DNA of 7,807 nucleotides from Blautia sp. (GTDB lineage Bacteria; Bacillota; Clostridia; Lachnospirales; Lachnospiraceae): NCBI GenBank assembly GCA_017515945.1, contig JAFWDX010000172.1, positions 1 through 7,807 on the forward strand, written 5' to 3'. The notes beneath the pieces are model-generated. The model did no database searches and was not told the origin of the DNA. It saw nothing but the letters and a program-made list of their open reading frames with translations. A program made the position numbers and the translations under genes. Of this stretch, positions 5,069 through 7,807 are shown in pieces (positions within the stretch are counted from its first letter, which is position 1; each line of letters begins with the position of its first letter).

Positions 5069-6526
5069 ATGAAGAGCAGCAGCAAGATTCTGTTGACGAT
5101 CATCCTGCTCCTGATCGCCTTTGCCGGCGGCGCATATGGGTATGGAGCGTATTTTTTTTCGCGGCATTTTTTTCCAGGTTCGACGGTGAACGGATATAAC
5201 TGTTCCTATATGACCGTACAGGAGACGGAGGCGCTGATGAACCGGGAGGTGCAGGCCTATAAACTGGCTGTGGAGACCCAGGGGGATGGACGTGAAGTGA
5301 TCGCGGCATCCCAGGTGGAGCTGACATATGCCTCCGACGGGAGTGTGGAGAGGATGATCCGGGAACAGGATATCCCCCTGTGGTTCCTGGAGTTCGAGCA
5401 GGAACGTTCCTATGACCTTTCCCGCTCGATGAAGCTCAATGAATCCCATCTGCAGGCTGTGGTGGACGATCTGAAGTGCATGAATCCGTCCGAACTGGTT
5501 CAGCCTGAGGATGCGGTGATCGTGGAGACGGACGCGGGCTTTGAGATCCGGCCGGAGGTGCCGGGCAATATTCTCGACAGAGACAGGGTCACGGCCTGTA
5601 TCGGACAGGCCATGCTCAGCGGCCGCGTCCGGGTCAGCCTGGAGGATGAGGGTTGCTACTACCGTCCGCAGGTCACTTCGGAGAATGAGCTGCTGGTGCG
5701 CAACCTTGAACAGATGAACCGCATGGGCCAGGTCATCATCACATTGGACTTTGGAAGACAGACAGAACGTCTGGACCGGAGCACGATCAAGAACTGGTTC
5801 ATCCCGGATGAAAACGGCGACGTGGTTCTGGATAAGGAAAAAGTGCGCGCCTATGTAAAAGAAGTGGCGGCCATGTATGATACCCGCGGAACTGTGCGTG
5901 ATTTTGTCACCTATGACGGGCGGACGATCCAGGTGTCTGGCGGGGATTTCGGCTGGGTCATAGATGTGAAAAAGGAAACCGCGGAATTGATGGAATGCAT
6001 CGAGAGCGGCCAGATTCAGGTGCGGGAACCGGTCTATAAGGATCGGGGCGTCAGCCGGAGCGGTCTCAACGACATCGGTTACACATATGTGGAGATTGAT
6101 ATTACCACACAAAAGCTGGTCTATTATGAAAACGGCCAGCCGCTGATCGAGACGCCCTGTGTGACCGGCAATATGATGCAGGCCGGCACCGGGACGCCGA
6201 CCGGTGTGTGGAAGGCCGGCGCCAGTGAGGCACCGAAGTGGATATCTGATGGCTTCAGCCTGACGGCACCGATCGTAGATGCGTTTACCAGTGACAGCGC
6301 GGTCGTGTTCGAAGAACCGGCAGTCATTACGGACGACGGGCAGGTCGAGGTATCATACTGGATGCCGTTTTATCATTTCGGTATAACAGAGGGCGTCAAC
6401 CGGAGCGAATACGGGGGGGACAAGTATATCTTTGAAGGAACCACCGGCAATGTGGAGATACCGCCGGATCAGGCGGCCTCCCTGTATGGGAAATTTTCGG
6501 AAGGCCTGCCGGTAGTGATATACTAA
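5069..6526 (+). CDS. Membrane-anchored L,D-transpeptidase homologue (YkuD fold) lacking the catalytic residues
   Basis: A 485-residue extracytoplasmic protein. Residues 7-29 form one N-terminal membrane anchor with no lipobox. About 40-325 is an alpha/beta region typical of the PG_binding_4 (PF12229) domains that accompany clostridial L,D-transpeptidases, and about 338-485 is a YkuD domain. YkuD landmarks are clear: 'YVEIDITTQKLVYYENG' (340-356), 'GTPTGVWK' (375-382), 'SYWMPF' (429-434) and the ending 'LPVVIY'. Active members have a His shortly after the WMPF segment and an S-H-G-C motif whose Cys attacks the donor peptide. Here the segments read 'FGITEG' (437-442) and 'TTGN' (458-461), so both His residues and the Cys are absent. 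Reading frame and flanking conserved residues are intact. It is therefore probably a non-catalytic peptidoglycan-binding or regulatory homologue. A purine-rich GGGGGAAAG lies upstream. The Ddl gene starts 20 nt later. Confidence 0.9.
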   Translation: MKSSSKILLTIILLLIAFAGGAYGYGAYFFSRHFFPGSTVNGYNCSYMTVQETEALMNREVQAYKLAVETQGDGREVIAASQVELTYASDGSVERMIREQDIPLWFLEFEQERSYDLSRSMKLNESHLQAVVDDLKCMNPSELVQPEDAVIVETDAGFEIRPEVPGNILDRDRVTACIGQAMLSGRVRVSLEDEGCYYRPQVTSENELLVRNLEQMNRMGQVIITLDFGRQTERLDRSTIKNWFIPDENGDVVLDKEKVRAYVKEVAAMYDTRGTVRDFVTYDGRTIQVSGGDFGWVIDVKKETAELMECIESGQIQVREPVYKDRGVSRSGLNDIGYTYVEIDITTQKLVYYENGQPLIETPCVTGNMMQAGTGTPTGVWKAGASEAPKWISDGFSLTAPIVDAFTSDSAVVFEEPAVITDDGQVEVSYWMPFYHFGITEGVNRSEYGGDKYIFEGTTGNVEIPPDQAASLYGKFSEGLPVVIY

Positions 6527-6546
6527 AAAAAGGAGAACTGTTTGAG

Positions 6547-7623
6547 ATGGCGATGAATATAGTTGTACTTGCGGGAGGAACCAGCACAGAGCGTGCGATC
6601 TCCATTTCTTCAGGTACGGAGATCTGCAGTGCACTCAGGGAGAAGGGACACAGGGCGATCCTGATCGATGTCTTTGCCGGGATCGAGCCTCTGGATAAGG
6701 AGAATCCGTTTCCGGAGAGCTATGATGTAAAGGCGGCCCGCGCCTATATGGAGAGCTTTGACGAGAAGGTGCCGGAGCTGCAGAAGCTGCGCAAGAGCTT
6801 CTGGGGGCCAAATGTCCTGTGGCTGTGCGACCAGGCGGATATCGTTTTTCTGGGACTGCACGGGATGAACGGAGAGGACGGCCGTGTGCAGGCGACCTTT
6901 GATCTGATGGGGATCCCCTACACCGGCACAGGGTTCCTGAGCAGCGGTCTGGCCATGGACAAGGCATTCACCAAACAGTTGTTCAGGCTGAACGGCGTTC
7001 CGACTCCAAAGGGGATCGTCCTGACAAAGGATGTCCTGCATGACGACGCAGGCGGAGAATCATGGACAGGGGCCCGGGCCGCGCTGGAGGATGCGGGGAT
7101 GCATTTCCCGGTAGTCGTCAAGACGTGTTGCGGCGGGTCGAGCGTCGGCGTTTATATCGTGCAGGATGAGTCCGGATATGAATACGCGCTTACGCAGGCA
7201 TTTGCGCTTGAGGATCAGGTCATCGTAGAGGAATATATCCAGGGGAGAGAGTTTACAGCGGCCGTGGTGGACGGCAAAGCCTATCCGGTCGTCGAGATCG
7301 AACCGCTCAAGGGCTTTTATGACTATACGAATAAATATCAGGCCGGTTCGACTATCGAGACATGTCCTGCACACATATCGGAAGAGCTGACGGAAGAGAT
7401 CCAGGATATCGCGGTCCGCGCGTATCTTGCCCTGGGCCTTGAGAGCTATGGCCGGATGGACTTTATGGTGAATGACCGGGACGAGGTCTATTGTCTGGAA
7501 GCGAACACATTGCCGGGCATGACGCCTACGAGCCTGATTCCCCAGGAGGCGGCGGCGCTGGGCATGAGCTTCCCGGATCTGTGTGAGGAGCTTATACGCG
7601 TATCATTTAAAAAATATAAGTAA
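6547..7623 (+). CDS. ddl: D-alanine--D-alanine ligase
   Basis: A 358-residue ATP-grasp ligase that joins two D-alanines with ATP in the cytoplasm, supplying the D-Ala-D-Ala end of peptidoglycan precursors. Motifs in order: 'GGTSTE' (10-15) with E15 for the first D-Ala, 'LHGMNGEDGRVQ' (104-115), 'YTGTG..SS.LAMDK' (125-139), ATP-binding K192, 'GGSSVGV' (196-202), the omega-loop 'FYDYTNKY' (257-264), D305, and 'EANTLPGMTPTS' (318-329) with E318 and N320 as Mg ligands. The Tyr-containing omega loop fits D-Ala specificity rather than the D-lactate ligases of the VanA type. Thr193 stands where Pro is usual after the ATP-binding Lys. AGGAG lies 11 nt before the ATG; a second ATG two codons on (6553) is possible. 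It is 20 nt behind the YkuD-like gene, with no terminator between, so the two are likely co-transcribed. Confidence 0.96.
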   Translation: MAMNIVVLAGGTSTERAISISSGTEICSALREKGHRAILIDVFAGIEPLDKENPFPESYDVKAARAYMESFDEKVPELQKLRKSFWGPNVLWLCDQADIVFLGLHGMNGEDGRVQATFDLMGIPYTGTGFLSSGLAMDKAFTKQLFRLNGVPTPKGIVLTKDVLHDDAGGESWTGARAALEDAGMHFPVVVKTCCGGSSVGVYIVQDESGYEYALTQAFALEDQVIVEEYIQGREFTAAVVDGKAYPVVEIEPLKGFYDYTNKYQAGSTIETCPAHISEELTEEIQDIAVRAYLALGLESYGRMDFMVNDRDEVYCLEANTLPGMTPTSLIPQEAAALGMSFPDLCEELIRVSFKKYK

Positions 7624-7636
7624 GTGTCTGTTATTA

Positions 7637-7650
7637 CTGCGACACCGCAG
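7637..7650. other. Small hairpin after ddl, not a clear terminator
   Basis: CTGCG (7637-7641) and CGCAG (7646-7650) form a perfect 5-bp stem with a 4-nt ACAC loop, 13 nt after the ddl stop codon. The next bases, ACGTACTCTG, contain no T-run, so an intrinsic terminator is not supported. The rest of 7651-7689 shows nothing recognisable. Confidence 0.3.
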
Positions 7651-7689
7651 ACGTACTCTGACTGGTGCGTAGTATAAATAACAACAGGC

Positions 7690-7807
7690 GTAACTGTTCA
7701 GTCACAAGCTCCTTCACAGTTACGAGGCCAGGCGCAGGCTCCTTTCGTCGCATTGGAAGTGCGCCTGGCCTTGGCTATTGAACTTTTGTTCCACGCACCT
7801 CGCAGTA
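7690..7807 (+). mobile_element. MITE-like palindromic element, copy 2, cut by the window end
   Basis: The left end GTAACTGTTCAGTCAC and the next bases match copy 1 (3328-3381) at 49 of 54 positions, in the same orientation. Its inner stem is perfect here: AGGCCAGGCGCA (7725-7736) pairs with TGCGCCTGGCCT (7760-7771) around a 23-nt loop. Copy 1 has about 20 extra bases in that loop. After the stem, ACTTTTGTTCCACGCACC matches the corresponding part of copy 1. The right inverted end would lie beyond 7807. Confidence 0.7.

Noticed and set aside
4775..6112. 445-codon open frame on the minus strand
   Set aside because: It is antisense to the aminotransferase end and the YkuD-like gene, both supported by family motifs and ribosome sites. 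It crosses the intergenic gap and its Arg/His/Pro-rich product looks like a shadow.
6376..6526. A frameshift or sequencing error hiding the SHGC motif of the YkuD domain
   Set aside because: The frame reads through conserved residues on both sides of the TTGN site to a natural ending 'LPVVIY', so a local frameshift does not explain the missing residues. A base-level error at several separate codons is unlikely.
7637..7650. Intrinsic terminator for ddl
   Set aside because: The stem is only 5 bp and no T-run follows it.

Overview
The window looks like chromosomal DNA of a Gram-positive anaerobe of the class Clostridia, most likely a Lachnospiraceae-type gut bacterium. This rests on strong GGAGG-type ribosome sites before nearly every gene, a moderately GC-rich composition, the protein families present (a clostridial-style L,D-transpeptidase with N-terminal peptidoglycan-binding region, an Rrf2 regulator with three C-terminal cysteines, an AspT-like aminotransferase) and small dispersed palindromic repeats in the gaps. 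The taxonomy is inference; no rRNA or tRNA marker is present.

Layout. The left half (50-3288) is read on the minus strand. In transcription order it holds an Rrf2-family regulator (3288-2854), a TetR-family regulator (2801-2232) closed by a clear intrinsic terminator (2191-2220), then a separate unit with its own promoter: a six-helix DUF308/HdeD-like membrane protein (2095-1520) and, 33 nt further, a radical SAM/SPASM-like protein (1486-50). A 21-bp imperfect palindrome overlapping the promoter of the membrane-protein gene is a good candidate operator for the adjacent TetR protein. The right half (3724-7623) is read on the plus strand: an AspT-type aspartate aminotransferase, a membrane-anchored YkuD-fold protein, and D-alanine-D-alanine ligase 20 nt behind it.

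How the genes work together. The TetR, DUF308 and radical SAM genes look like a small regulated cassette whose substrate and signal are unknown. On the right, the YkuD-fold protein and Ddl form a cell-wall pair: Ddl makes the D-Ala-D-Ala end of the peptidoglycan stem, while the YkuD protein keeps the domain layout of an L,D-transpeptidase but has lost the catalytic His and Cys (the SHGC motif reads TTGN). It is therefore predicted to be an inactive enzyme homologue. This is the most striking observation in the window.

Repeats. The 435-nt gap between the divergent halves carries a 186-bp MITE-like element (3328-3513) with imperfect 18-bp inverted ends. A second copy in the same orientation begins at 7690 and runs off the window. 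Isolated ends of the same family occur at 2834-2847 and, abutting the aminotransferase stop codon, at 5000-5022. An unrelated short palindromic repeat lies at 4-32. No CRISPR array, phage gene, transposase, tRNA or rRNA was seen.
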